A DNA stretch of 64,000 nt from Chryseobacterium phocaeense (GCF_900169075.1 NZ_LT827014.1:124001-188000), one strand, 5' to 3'. Counted from the first letter of the stretch, positions 42,079 through 49,742 are shown. The notes: generated by a model from the sequence alone, not told the origin. A program made the numbers and translations.

Positions 42079-42179
42079 AAATTAAGGAATCATATTTGCT
42101 GCTTAGGTTAGGTAAACCTTAGGGCGAGGAAGCGAACTTTACCCTTAATTTAAATAAAAAAACCTAATTTAGCAGCATG
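42079..42179 (+). promoter_or_regulatory. Structured 5' leader with mutually exclusive helices covering the mlaE start codon
   Basis: Helix A: AAATTAAGG (42079-42087) pairs perfectly with CCTTAATTT (42143-42151). Helix C: GGTAAA (42111-42116) pairs with TTTACC (42138-42143) inside A. Helix B: TGCTGCT (42097-42103) plus TAGGTT (42104-42109) pairs with AACCTA (42161-42166) and AGCAGCA (42171-42177), 13 bp with a 4-nt bulge; it includes the A of the ATG. A and B cross, so they cannot both form without a pseudoknot. That is the layout of a translation-controlling switch. Confidence 0.45.
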
Positions 42180-42929
42180 TTAAAAAAGTTTTTCACAGCA
42201 GTAGGAGAATACATGATCCTTCTAGGTAAATCCTTGCAGAAACCACAGAAAATGAGGGTTTTCTGGAAGCTGTTCATGAGAGAAATTAATGATCTTGGGG
42301 TCAATTCTTTCGGCCTGGTGGTCTTCACTTCTATATTCGTAGGAGCGGTAGTAGCCATTCAGATGTTCAATAACTTTGACGCCTCCTCTTTTCCTATCCC
42401 TCCGTCCTTCGTAGGATATGCTACGAAAGCGGTACTGGTTTTAGAATTTGCGCCTACCATTATCAGCTTAATCCTTGCTGGTAAAGTGGGTTCATATATT
42501 GCCTCCAGTATAGGGACCATGAGGGTTTCGGAACAGATTGATGCTTTGGATATTATGGGGGTCAATTCTCCCAATTTCCTGATATTTCCTAAAATTATTG
42601 CCTGTATCATTTTCAATCCTCTTCTGATTGCGATCAGTATTGTTTTTGGGATTTGCGGGGGATATATTGCGGGAGTCCTGACAGGAAACTGGACGGAAAA
42701 CGATTATATTGTAGGGATTCAGATGTATATGCCTAACCTCTTTATATATTACGCATTTACTAAAACTACGGTATTTGCTTTCATTATTGCTACCGTTCCT
42801 TCTTATTTCGGATACAATGTAAAAGGAGGATCGCTGGAAGTAGGTAGAGCCAGTACACAGGCAGTGGTATGGACCATGGTATTTATTATCATTTCCGAAT
42901 TAATTTTAACCCAATTAATATTAAGCTGA
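42177..42929 (+). CDS. mlaE: ABC-type lipid transport permease MlaE
   Basis: 250 residues with about five to six membrane helices and the MlaE/YrbE pattern: FGLVVFTSIFVGAVVAIQ near residues 45-62, then LVLEFAPTIISLILAGKVGSYIASSIGTMRVSEQIDAL (quoted in part: GKVGSYIASSIGTMRVSEQ), the coupling segment that meets the ATPase. It forms the membrane core of the Mla phospholipid transporter. Its start codon sits in helix B of the structured leader. Its stop overlaps the mlaF ATG by one base (TGATG). Confidence 0.93.
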   Translation: MLKKFFTAVGEYMILLGKSLQKPQKMRVFWKLFMREINDLGVNSFGLVVFTSIFVGAVVAIQMFNNFDASSFPIPPSFVGYATKAVLVLEFAPTIISLILAGKVGSYIASSIGTMRVSEQIDALDIMGVNSPNFLIFPKIIACIIFNPLLIAISIVFGICGGYIAGVLTGNWTENDYIVGIQMYMPNLFIYYAFTKTTVFAFIIATVPSYFGYNVKGGSLEVGRASTQAVVWTMVFIIISELILTQLILS

Positions 42930-43744
42930 TGATTGAGGTAAAAGATCTTAAGAAAAGTTTTGGTGATGTTGAAGTACTTAAGGGAATTTCGACTTCTTTT
43001 GACAAAGGAAAAGTAAACCTGATCATCGGGCAGAGCGGCTCCGGAAAAACCGTTTTCCTGAAAAGCTTACTGAATGTATACCAGCCATCATCCGGAGAAA
43101 TCCTTTTTGACGGCCGTGACATCAATGTAATGACCAGAGACGAAAAACAGCATCTGCGCTCAGAAATCGGGACGGTATTCCAGGGCAGTGCGCTTTTTGA
43201 CTCTCTTACGGTGGAAGAGAATATCATGTTTCCGCTGGACATGTTTACAAACCTTACGTTCAGGGAAAAAAAGAAAAGGGTTTTTGAAGTGATCGGCCGT
43301 GTACACCTGGATAAAGCGGGCAGAAAATTTCCGTCTGAGATTTCAGGAGGAATGCAGAAACGTGTGGCCATTGCGAGGGCCATCGTCAACAATCCGAAAT
43401 ACCTGTTCTGTGATGAACCGAATTCGGGTCTTGACCCGTACACTTCCAATATTATTGACGACCTTCTCCTGGAAATCACCAAGGAATATAACACCACAAC
43501 GATCATCAATACCCACGATATGAACTCTGTAATGACGATTGGGGAGAAAATTGTGTATCTCCGTCTGGGAATCAAAGAATGGGAAGGTAATAAAGACATC
43601 CTCATCACCGCAGGCAATAAAAATCTTATAGACTTCGTTTATTCTTCAGAACTGTTTAAAGAGCTGAGAGAATATTTACTTGAAAATAATAAAACGATTG
43701 AAAATACAATCCATAAAATAGATGATAATGAAAAAGATACTTAG
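42929..43744 (+). CDS. mlaF: ABC transporter ATPase MlaF
   Basis: 271 residues from ATG 42929 (an earlier in-frame start lies inside mlaE). Walker A GQSGSGKT, Q-loop VFQGSALFDSL, signature SGGMQKRVAIARA, Walker B YLFCDEPNSGLDP and switch HDMNS are all intact. The SGGMQKR form and the GSALFDSLTVEEN segment are typical of MlaF. It has a C-terminal extension of about 40 residues (LFKELREYLLENNK...). It pairs with MlaE to power lipid movement; the MCE partner is elsewhere (23266-24216). Confidence 0.94.
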   Translation: MIEVKDLKKSFGDVEVLKGISTSFDKGKVNLIIGQSGSGKTVFLKSLLNVYQPSSGEILFDGRDINVMTRDEKQHLRSEIGTVFQGSALFDSLTVEENIMFPLDMFTNLTFREKKKRVFEVIGRVHLDKAGRKFPSEISGGMQKRVAIARAIVNNPKYLFCDEPNSGLDPYTSNIIDDLLLEITKEYNTTTIINTHDMNSVMTIGEKIVYLRLGIKEWEGNKDILITAGNKNLIDFVYSSELFKELREYLLENNKTIENTIHKIDDNEKDT

Positions 43745-44342
43745 TATAGCATTAATCGGGTTTTCAATGTTCGCTTCTGCACAGATCTCTCTGGCAGGAA
43801 AAGCCAACCTTATATTCCCGACAGGCTCTCCTTCCTGGAAAAATATCAAAGGAACGGTAAATGATGCCATTGAAGGGACAGGGAAAAACAATGCAGGGTT
43901 CAATGTAGGGCTTTCCCTAAAAGTAAACCTTCCTGCCGCATTTTACGTAATGCCGGAGGTATACTACACCCACTTCAAAAATGAATTCACTACGGAAAAT
44001 ACGACGTTTGATGTAAAAAGCAACCGTATTGACGTTCCGCTTCTTTTGGGACACAAAGTTCTGGGAGATATGCTTGGTATCTATGCAGGACCTGTTGCCA
44101 GCTATAATCTGAGCACGGATAATACCTACAATGACTTTAAGGAAAATGCTAAAAATGATTTCACCGTTGGCTACCAGTTCGGGGCCCAGCTTGAAATCAA
44201 AAAATTCCTTATCAATGCCCGTTACGAAGGATCATTCAGCAAGGATGAAAGAAACTTCATCAATAAAGTTTCCGGTGCAGAGGTACGATATGACAACAGA
44301 CCTAACCTGTTTCTGGTAGGTATCGGTTACCGATTTAAATAA
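43728..44342 (+). CDS. Outer membrane beta-barrel (porin-family) protein
   Basis: 204 residues from ATG 43728 (ATG 43722 is 2 codons earlier). A signal peptide (MKKILSIALIGFSMFASAQ|IS) precedes alternating beta strands with aromatic girdles (FYVMPEVYYTHF, IDVPLLLGHKVLGD, LGIYAGPVASYNL, FLINARYEGSF) and a final NLFLVGIGYRFK ending in Phe-Lys. This is the small OmpW/PF13568-like barrel pattern of Bacteroidota. It overlaps mlaF by 17 bases, so an outer-membrane partner of the Mla system is a possible but unproven role. Confidence 0.85.
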   Translation: MKKILSIALIGFSMFASAQISLAGKANLIFPTGSPSWKNIKGTVNDAIEGTGKNNAGFNVGLSLKVNLPAAFYVMPEVYYTHFKNEFTTENTTFDVKSNRIDVPLLLGHKVLGDMLGIYAGPVASYNLSTDNTYNDFKENAKNDFTVGYQFGAQLEIKKFLINARYEGSFSKDERNFINKVSGAEVRYDNRPNLFLVGIGYRFK

Positions 44343-44362
44343 TTTGAAAATAACTTCTATAA

Positions 44363-44394
44363 AAAACCCTCAATATCTTAGATTTGAGGGTTTT
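44363..44394. terminator. Bidirectional terminator between the porin and coiled-coil genes
   Basis: AAAACCCTCAA pairs with TTGAGGGTTTT (11 bp) between convergent genes. On the minus side it overlaps the last codons and stop of the 44378-44689 gene, so that message ends within the hairpin. Confidence 0.85.
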
Positions 44395-44689
44395 GATTTT
44401 GTTTCTGAAGTTCTGCTTCTCTCCTGGCAATTTCCACTGCCTGTTTTTCCAGCTCTTCTTTATCTTTCTGCAGTTGTTTGAATTCTTTTCTTTTCTCTTC
44501 CGCTTTTATAGCACTTCCCTTACTTACATAGCCCACCATTCCGCCAATAATAAGGCCTATACCCACTCCGGCCATCACGCCCATCATGTGTGAAATGGTA
44601 ATTCCCCCTACTGTAAAATCTGTAGTCAGGTAAAAAAGAAGTGCTGAAACCGCCAGTAATATCAGCCCGGTAATTGATAAACTTTTCAT
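44378..44689 (-). CDS. Small membrane protein with C-terminal coiled coil
   Basis: 103 residues: two hydrophobic helices (about 6-24 and 32-54, the second Gly-rich, GVMAGVGIGLIIGGMVGY) then a strongly charged helical segment (about 60-100, KAEEKRKEFKQLQKDKEELE) with heptad character. No known family was recognised. The Gly-zipper-like second helix hints at tight helix packing. It may be co-transcribed with nothing; the M48 gene terminator lies 32 bases upstream of its start. Confidence 0.7.
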   Translation of the reverse strand: MKSLSITGLILLAVSALLFYLTTDFTVGGITISHMMGVMAGVGIGLIIGGMVGYVSKGSAIKAEEKRKEFKQLQKDKEELEKQAVEIARREAELQKQNQNPQI

Positions 44690-44720
44690 AAATATTGTGT
44701 TTAGTGGTTAAAATTAAAAA

Positions 44721-44759
44721 AAAGCCTTACCCAATTTAGTGAAAATTTAATAAGGCTTT
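44721..44759 (-). terminator. Rho-independent terminator of the M48 protease gene
   Basis: AAAGCCTTA pairs perfectly with TAAGGCTTT (21-nt loop). On the minus strand the stem is followed by TTTTTTAATTTT. Confidence 0.8.
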
Positions 44760-44781
44760 ACAAGATTAAAATTCTGAATCG

Positions 44782-45588
44782 TTATATTTTCCCTCCGGCT
44801 GCTTTGTAATATTCCAAAGCTTTCGGAAGGTCTTTATTGATATCTGAAATCCTGGTTTCAGGATTCGGGTGGGTAGAAAGGAATTCCGGCTGTCTGGATC
44901 CTGAAGATGCCCCCTCCATTCTGTTCCAGAAAGGAATGGCTTCTCTTGGATCATATCCGGCCATAGACATCAGGTAAAGCCCCATTTCATCAGCTTCAGA
45001 TTCCTGGTTTCTCCCGTATTTCAGTAGGGCCACCTGGGACCCGATAGGATATACTTTTTCAAAAATACCGGCCCATTGTGAATTGGAAATGGTTCCACCC
45101 AAAATAGATCCTCCATACTGAGCGACCATCGCCTGGGAAATTCTCTCATTTCCATGTCCTGCCAGAGCGTGGGAAACTTCATGTCCCATTACTACTGCAA
45201 GACCGTTGTCGTTTTTTGTAACCGGAAGAATTCCTGTATATACGGCCACTTTCCCACCAGGCATGCACCATGCGTTCAGTTCATTGCTTTGGATCAGGTT
45301 AAATTCCCAGCTGTAGTTGGCAAGATCTGCTGATCTTCCTATGCTCTGATAATACCTTTCCGCGGCACTTTTTATTCTGCTTCCCACACTCACTATTCTT
45401 TTGGCATCTGCAGTCCCTGAAATGATTTTAGATTTGGACAATGTTGTTTTATATTCCTGGGCAGACATGGTCAGTATTTCCGAATTATTTGCAATCTGCA
45501 ATGAAGATCTGCCCGTAATTGGATTAGTAGTACAAGCTGCAGTAGACAGAGCCACTGCTCCTATTCCTAATAAATGTGTTAATTTCAT
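44782..45588 (-). CDS. M48-family zinc metalloprotease lipoprotein (LoiP/BepA-like)
   Basis: 268 residues. The signal ends LSTAAC (Cys19). The zinc site is H136-E-V-S-H140 (MGHEVSHALAGHGNER), with a third ligand in ESEADEMG (near 195), and the downstream PEFLSTHPNPETRI is typical of the YcaL/LoiP and BepA branch. These act on outer-membrane protein assembly or quality control in the periplasm. The N-terminal NPITGRSSLQ after the lipobox is a common feature of this group. It has its own promoter, divergent from the DUF4251 gene. Confidence 0.94.
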   Translation of the reverse strand: MKLTHLLGIGAVALSTAACTTNPITGRSSLQIANNSEILTMSAQEYKTTLSKSKIISGTADAKRIVSVGSRIKSAAERYYQSIGRSADLANYSWEFNLIQSNELNAWCMPGGKVAVYTGILPVTKNDNGLAVVMGHEVSHALAGHGNERISQAMVAQYGGSILGGTISNSQWAGIFEKVYPIGSQVALLKYGRNQESEADEMGLYLMSMAGYDPREAIPFWNRMEGASSGSRQPEFLSTHPNPETRISDINKDLPKALEYYKAAGGKI

Positions 45589-45628
45589 AGTTCGAGTGTT
45601 AATAATTCAACATTTACAATTTTTATTC

Positions 45629-45655
45629 CAAAATTATAGATAAGGGATATATTTG
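45629..45655. promoter_or_regulatory. Divergent promoters (M48 protease / DUF4251 lipoprotein)
   Basis: Minus-strand TAATTTTG (45636-45629) and plus-strand TATATTTG (45648-45655) both match TAnnTTTG, 11 bases apart. Confidence 0.5.
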
Positions 45656-45694
45656 CATACATTTTGCTATTTAAATTTAACAATTATTACGATC

Positions 45695-46243
45695 ATGAAA
45701 AAGTATATTTCACTTATATTTATTTTTGGATTTCTTTTTTTCTTCCAGAGTTGTTCTTCTCAGGCCACATTGGACCCTAAAATGGTAGATACTCTGGTAG
45801 ATTCCGAGGAATTTACTTTTGTTGCCCAGCGGGCCAATCCAATGAATTATGATGTGATCAATGTGATGGGTTCTATTCAGAATGCTCCAGTAGCCAGAAT
45901 GCTTCAACTTGATGGAAGTTATTCCATAGAGATTAAGAAGAATAACCTGGATGTGGCCCTTCCTTATTTCGGAAGAATGTTCAATCCTTCATACAATACA
46001 GCTGAAAACAGTTACCGGTTCACCTCCAAGGATTTCACCATCAAAAAATCGAGAAACAAAAAAGGAAACTGGATCTTAAAGATCAAACCTAATGATGTAA
46101 GAAATGTGGATGAAATGACGATAGAGGTTTTCAGTAAGGGAAAAGCATTTGTTTCCGTGAGAAGCAACGACAGGCAGCCCATCACTTATGACGGCTATGT
46201 TTCCAAGAATGAAGAGACCAAGAAAGAAAAGGAAAAGCCTTAG
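45695..46243 (+). CDS. DUF4251 lipoprotein
   Basis: 182 residues from ATG 45695 (an earlier TTG in frame overlaps the promoter). The signal ends FFQSC (Cys20). The DUF4251 pattern follows: EFTFVAQRANPMNYDVINVMG (quoted as FTFVAQRANP), SYSIEIKKNNLDVALPYFGRMF, FTSKDFTIKKSRNKKGNW and ITYDGYV near the end. Function unknown; a beta-sheet periplasmic lipoprotein is likely. Its stop codon overlaps the stop of meaB on the other strand (46240-46243), leaving no room for a terminator. Confidence 0.88.
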   Translation: MKKYISLIFIFGFLFFFQSCSSQATLDPKMVDTLVDSEEFTFVAQRANPMNYDVINVMGSIQNAPVARMLQLDGSYSIEIKKNNLDVALPYFGRMFNPSYNTAENSYRFTSKDFTIKKSRNKKGNWILKIKPNDVRNVDEMTIEVFSKGKAFVSVRSNDRQPITYDGYVSKNEETKKEKEKP

Positions 46244-47223
46244 TCTCCGGATAAGAACTTTTCAACAAATAATTTTGCTTCAGTGCTGGGATTTGAAACC
46301 ATTTCTGAAGCATTTTTTTTGTGCTGAATATAGGCTTCCTCCACAGAATTACTTCTCTTCATCATAGCCAGGATATATTCCTGAACCCAGTATTCAAACC
46401 GTTTTTCGGCCTGGTGGGTACGTACCTCGTTAAAACGTCCGGCTTTCTTTTTCAGGCTGATGAATTCATCTATTTTAGTGTAGATTTCTTCAAGTCCTTC
46501 GTTGTAAAGAGCTGATCCCAGCAGCACGGGGATTTTCCAGTTTTTTTCTTTGGGAGGAATAAAGTCCAGTGCACGTTTCAGTTCCAGCCTTGTATTTTTT
46601 GCTTTCTGGAGATTATCCTGATCCACTTTATTGATGAAAATAAGATCCACCATTTCCATAATTCCACGCTTAATACCCTGTAGCTCGTCTCCACCGCCAA
46701 TAATTTTCAGAAATAAAAAAACATCCGTAATATCAGCCACCAGCACTTCAGACTGCCCTACTCCCACTGTTTCGATCAGAATATAATCATATCCGGCCGC
46801 TTCACAGATCATCATAGTTTCAAAAGTCGTATTGGCAACACCTCCAAGAAATCCTGAGCTCGGGGAAGGACGGATAAAAGCATTTTCTTCTTTGGCCAGT
46901 TCTTCCATCCGGGTTTTATCGCCTAAAATACTTCCTTTGTTGATGGAAGAGCTTGGATCAATCGCAAGAACCGCTACTTTCTTGCCATGGCTGATTACCA
47001 GCCTTCCGAAATTTTCAATGAACGTAGACTTTCCGGCACCCGGCACTCCTGTAATTCCTACCCTAACGGATTTTCCTGTAAAAGGCATAATCTGCTTCAG
47101 AAGTTCCTCAGCCTGATTCCTGTGCTCCGCTTTTTTACTTTCGACTAATGTAATAGCTTTTGCGATCAGGCGCTTGTTCCCTGACCGTATTCCTTCAATT
47201 AGTTCTTCTGTAGAAAATTTCAT
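46240..47223 (-). CDS. meaB: Methylmalonyl-CoA mutase-associated GTPase MeaB
   Basis: 327 residues of the MeaB/ArgK G3E GTPase family. Walker A GVPGAGKST (about 57-65), the switch region LAIDPSSSINKGSILGDKTRM, the base-recognition motif NKVD, and ETVGVGQSE with GGGDELQGIKRGIME are all diagnostic. MeaB protects and reloads the cobalamin cofactor of methylmalonyl-CoA mutase, whose large subunit lies at 55022-57139. A -7 box (TAATTTTG) ends only 5 bases before the ATG, so the mRNA may be nearly leaderless. It converges with the DUF4251 gene with overlapping stops. Confidence 0.96.
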   Translation of the reverse strand: MKFSTEELIEGIRSGNKRLIAKAITLVESKKAEHRNQAEELLKQIMPFTGKSVRVGITGVPGAGKSTFIENFGRLVISHGKKVAVLAIDPSSSINKGSILGDKTRMEELAKEENAFIRPSPSSGFLGGVANTTFETMMICEAAGYDYILIETVGVGQSEVLVADITDVFLFLKIIGGGDELQGIKRGIMEMVDLIFINKVDQDNLQKAKNTRLELKRALDFIPPKEKNWKIPVLLGSALYNEGLEEIYTKIDEFISLKKKAGRFNEVRTHQAEKRFEYWVQEYILAMMKRSNSVEEAYIQHKKNASEMVSNPSTEAKLFVEKFLSGD

Positions 47224-47228
47224 TGATT

Positions 47229-47236
47229 CAAAATTA
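47229..47236 (-). promoter_or_regulatory. Candidate meaB promoter (-7 box very close to ATG)
   Basis: Reads TAATTTTG on the minus strand, 5 bases before the start codon. Confidence 0.4.
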
Positions 47237-47333
47237 TAAAAATAACCTTCAAACTCCTCTATAAACGGGTATTAATTTTATTTCTTCTAAATTAAAACTA
47301 GCGTCCGGTTTATCAGCGGGCTGGGGAAATTCC

Positions 47334-47341
47334 TACATTTG
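47334..47341 (+). promoter_or_regulatory. Candidate promoter of the tandem cytochrome c genes
   Basis: TACATTTG matches TAnnTTTG, 22 bases before the first ATG. Confidence 0.5.
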
Positions 47342-47363
47342 TTTTAAATCAAAATCAAGAAAC

Positions 47364-47654
47364 ATGAAAAAAATATCCGCTGCTGCATTATTTACCTGCA
47401 TATTACTGGCTTCCTGTACTCCCAAGACATCTACGTCCGGACCTATAGGACCTGCCGTATCTACTGCAGAGCAAATAGCACAAGGAAAAACCATTTTTGA
47501 AAATTCCTGCGGAAAATGTCATAAACTACCGGAGCCTACAGCATACACTTCTGTACAATGGGTAGGCATCATGAATTCTATGGCACCAAAAGCAAAACTG
47601 ACGGATGAGCAGCACCAGTGGGTTTATGATTATGTTGTTTCTGTGAAAAAATAA
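47364..47654 (+). CDS. Small cytochrome c lipoprotein (paralogue 1)
   Basis: 96 residues. The signal ends LLASC (Cys18), followed by a Thr/Ser/Gly-rich tether and a mono-haem cytochrome c fold with CGKCH (about 49-53) after AQGKTIFENS. The candidate axial Met is in NSMAPKAKLT. It is very short, near the minimum for a haem c domain. It is probably an outer- or inner-membrane-anchored electron carrier. The next gene, 21 bases on, is a close paralogue. A link to the cbb3 oxidase locus is plausible but the genes are 35 kb apart. Confidence 0.87.
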   Translation: MKKISAAALFTCILLASCTPKTSTSGPIGPAVSTAEQIAQGKTIFENSCGKCHKLPEPTAYTSVQWVGIMNSMAPKAKLTDEQHQWVYDYVVSVKK

Positions 47655-47675
47655 TCACCAAATCAAAATAAGGGT

Positions 47676-47963
47676 ATGAAAAAAGTAATTCTAAGTATAG
47701 CAGGAGGTGCCACATTGCTGGTATCATGCGGACCTAAAAGCACTGCTGTAACAGGACCCAAGTATACCGCGTCTGAACAGCTGGTTCAGGGAAAAACTAT
47801 TTTTGAAAACTCATGCTCCCGATGCCACAAACTCCCGGATCCTGCTAAACATGATGACCAGGGATGGATTAAAACCTTAAGCAGAATGGCTCCCAAAGCC
47901 AAGCTCACCGATGATCAGCACCAGATGGTTTATGATTACCTGATTTCTGTGAATAAGAAGTAG
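47676..47963 (+). CDS. Small cytochrome c lipoprotein (paralogue 2)
   Basis: 95 residues. The signal ends LLVSC (Cys18). The haem motif CSRCH comes after QGKTIFENS, then KLPDPAKHDDQGW and SRMAPKAKLTDDQHQ with the likely Met ligand. It shares most of its haem domain with the gene just upstream (QGKTIFENSC, CHKLP, MAPKAKLTD, VYDY), so the two arose by tandem duplication. No terminator lies between them; a G-rich repeat follows. Confidence 0.87.
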   Translation: MKKVILSIAGGATLLVSCGPKSTAVTGPKYTASEQLVQGKTIFENSCSRCHKLPDPAKHDDQGWIKTLSRMAPKAKLTDDQHQMVYDYLISVNKK

Positions 47964-47995
47964 TTTTTAGAGAGTGGCGCAGGGTTTAAGAGTTT

Positions 47996-48048
47996 GGGGG
48001 TTAGAGGGTATTAGGGTTAGAGGGTGTTTGGGTTAGAAGATGTTTGGG
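47996..48048 (+). repeat. Degenerate G-rich tandem repeat with G-quadruplex pattern
   Basis: Six runs of three or more G separated by TTAGA, TATTA, TTAGA, TGTTT and longer spacers, built on a unit like GGGTTAGAGGGTGTTT. Four of the runs fit G3-N5-G3-N5-G3-N5-G3. It lies 33 bases past the second cytochrome gene and before the convergent epimerase. Confidence 0.7.
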
Positions 48049-48091
48049 TTTTTAACTGATCACCAATCATTCATAACTTATCGCTCTTTTC

Positions 48092-49084
48092 TCATTTTAA
48101 CTCAATTCCTAATCCTGGTTTTCCGGTTAATCTAATTTCCCCGTTCTCTACGAAGTTTCCGGCGGCATAATCGTTGGAGATCAGGTTGGCTCCGTCCAGA
48201 TCCACAAAATCTGCAAGTCCTGCGAGCATACAGCCTGCAGAAATCCCCACTGTAGATTCTGTCATGCATCCGATCATGACTTTATATCCCAGATCTTTTG
48301 CCCTCCGGATCATTCCTAATGCCGGTGTGAGGCCTCCACATTTCATGAGTTTGATATTCACGCTTTGATAATATGGTACAAGCTTTTCCAGGGAATCAAG
48401 ATCCTGGCAGTCCTCATCTGCCATCCAGTTGGCAAAACCATCTTTACAGAGTACTTTGTAATTTCCAACAGGTCCTGGCTGTTCCAGATAGGAAAACTGA
48501 CTGCTACCTTCATACTCCTGAAGCCAGATACAATCTTCATCTGTAAAGCTGGCATTCGAGTCAAGCGCTATATTCCGGTTTAATTTCAGCAGTATTTTTA
48601 CATGATCATGGTTCAGTCCTTTACACTTCACTTTGAATTTGTTCCAGCTGCTGTGTTCTATCTTCCTGATCTGGTCTTCAATAGCTGCTACTGAAATAGT
48701 AATGGAGCTTTCTGCGGGATTTCCTGCAGGGATATTATTGAGTTCCGTAAAGCTTCTGTTTTCAAGTTTTCCAAAGAGATCCCAATAGGCACAATCCAGG
48801 GCGGACAATAAAAAGGGATGGAGATCCAGCCTGGAAAGAAAAAGGAAAAAATCTGCCGGGTGGATGATCTCCTGCATCTCAAGCAGAGGCTGTATTTCTT
48901 TTAGTTTTATAATGAGGGCCTTCAGGTTTATCCGATAATAATCTATCGCAACACATTCGCCATACCCATGACCGTTTAAATGAGATAATCTCACCAGCAG
49001 TGCTTCTCTTTTATCATAATTCCCGTAGGAGATGGAGAAGGTTTCTTTTAACTTCAGCTCTTTTATTTCCCAATTTATCGTCAT
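48092..49084 (-). CDS. Dipeptide (L-Ala-D/L-Glu type) epimerase, enolase superfamily
   Basis: 330 residues with the muconate-lactonising/mandelate-racemase barrel. Seen: the catalytic-type lysine pair region FKVKCKG (KxK, near 147-152), LDSNASF (Asp ligand), YLEQPGP (Glu ligand), ADEDCQDL (Asp ligand) and NIKLMKCGGL (second Lys on the opposite face). This Lys/KxK plus D-E-D layout is that of dipeptide epimerases that act on peptidoglycan-derived Ala-Glu. Substrate range in this clade is broad, so exact specificity is open. It lies 3 bases after a lipoprotein gene. Confidence 0.85.
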   Translation of the reverse strand: MTINWEIKELKLKETFSISYGNYDKREALLVRLSHLNGHGYGECVAIDYYRINLKALIIKLKEIQPLLEMQEIIHPADFFLFLSRLDLHPFLLSALDCAYWDLFGKLENRSFTELNNIPAGNPAESSITISVAAIEDQIRKIEHSSWNKFKVKCKGLNHDHVKILLKLNRNIALDSNASFTDEDCIWLQEYEGSSQFSYLEQPGPVGNYKVLCKDGFANWMADEDCQDLDSLEKLVPYYQSVNIKLMKCGGLTPALGMIRRAKDLGYKVMIGCMTESTVGISAGCMLAGLADFVDLDGANLISNDYAAGNFVENGEIRLTGKPGLGIELK

Positions 49085-49087
49085 ATC

Positions 49088-49702
49088 CTAACTAATCCAC
49101 TGTTCTACTATTTTAACCTCAACCCATTTACCTTTGATTTTTTTATAGATTGCAGTATACCCGCTTCCATTTAAATAACCGCAAGAGACAGAATTCTGCA
49201 CAATGCACAGCGTTTTTTCTTTATTAAAAAAAGGTACGGAAAACTTACGGATACACTGATGGCCAAATTTTGAACGAAACGCAGTCCAAAAATCTTTTTC
49301 CCTGTTCTCTGTTAATTTACTGAGATCTTCATCTGAAACATATTGTAATGTCTTCCTGATTTTTGCTGTATCCAGTTTGAAATTAAGCGTTATTTTTTCC
49401 TGGCTTTTGTAGTAGGCAGAATCCTTAATTGAAAAAACGGAATCATATTTCAGATGAACTCCTAAAGGTCTGGATTCATCATTTTCCTTTTCAAAAAGAT
49501 AAACTGCCTGCAAAGGGGTAATCAATACATTATTATTTTCATCTAAAGAAATACTGTCTTTATCAATCAACTGATTCAAAACTTCATATCTTAAATACAA
49601 ATCTTCATCTATCAAACTGATATTCAATTTAGTATTTGGATTATTTTCATTTTTCTTACAGGAAAACATCAATAATAAAAGCAAAAAAATAAGGCGTTTC
49701 AT
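49088..49702 (-). CDS. Lipoprotein of unknown function
   Basis: 204 residues. The short signal ends LMFSC (Cys15), followed by KKNENNPN. The mature part has alternating strands and several Lys/Asp-rich loops, with three cysteines near the C-terminus (HQC, LCIVQ, SCGYL) that could form a disulfide. It ends KGKWVEVKIVEQWIS, a strand pattern common in secreted Bacteroidota proteins. No family was recognised. It is directly upstream of the epimerase gene (3-base gap), so the two are co-transcribed; a role in cell-wall peptide recycling is only a guess. Confidence 0.75.
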   Translation of the reverse strand: MKRLIFLLLLLMFSCKKNENNPNTKLNISLIDEDLYLRYEVLNQLIDKDSISLDENNNVLITPLQAVYLFEKENDESRPLGVHLKYDSVFSIKDSAYYKSQEKITLNFKLDTAKIRKTLQYVSDEDLSKLTENREKDFWTAFRSKFGHQCIRKFSVPFFNKEKTLCIVQNSVSCGYLNGSGYTAIYKKIKGKWVEVKIVEQWIS

Positions 49703-49742
49703 ATTCTAAAGCTACAAAAAAAGACCTTCTGAAAAAATCAAA

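Noticed and set aside
42057..42176. preQ1 riboswitch for the mlaE leader (A-rich AAAAAAACCTAA end, queE 1.5 kb upstream)
   Set aside because: The small stem-loop and spacing of preQ1-I are not present, and the downstream genes are lipid transport, not queuosine.
42889..43617. A 242-codon minus-strand frame opposite mlaF
   Set aside because: mlaF has all ABC ATPase motifs in the plus frame; the antisense translation is Ser/Pro/Arg-rich shadow sequence.
47996..48048. CRISPR-like or telomere-like array
   Set aside because: Units are short, G-rich and degenerate, without unique spacers; treated as a low-complexity repeat.
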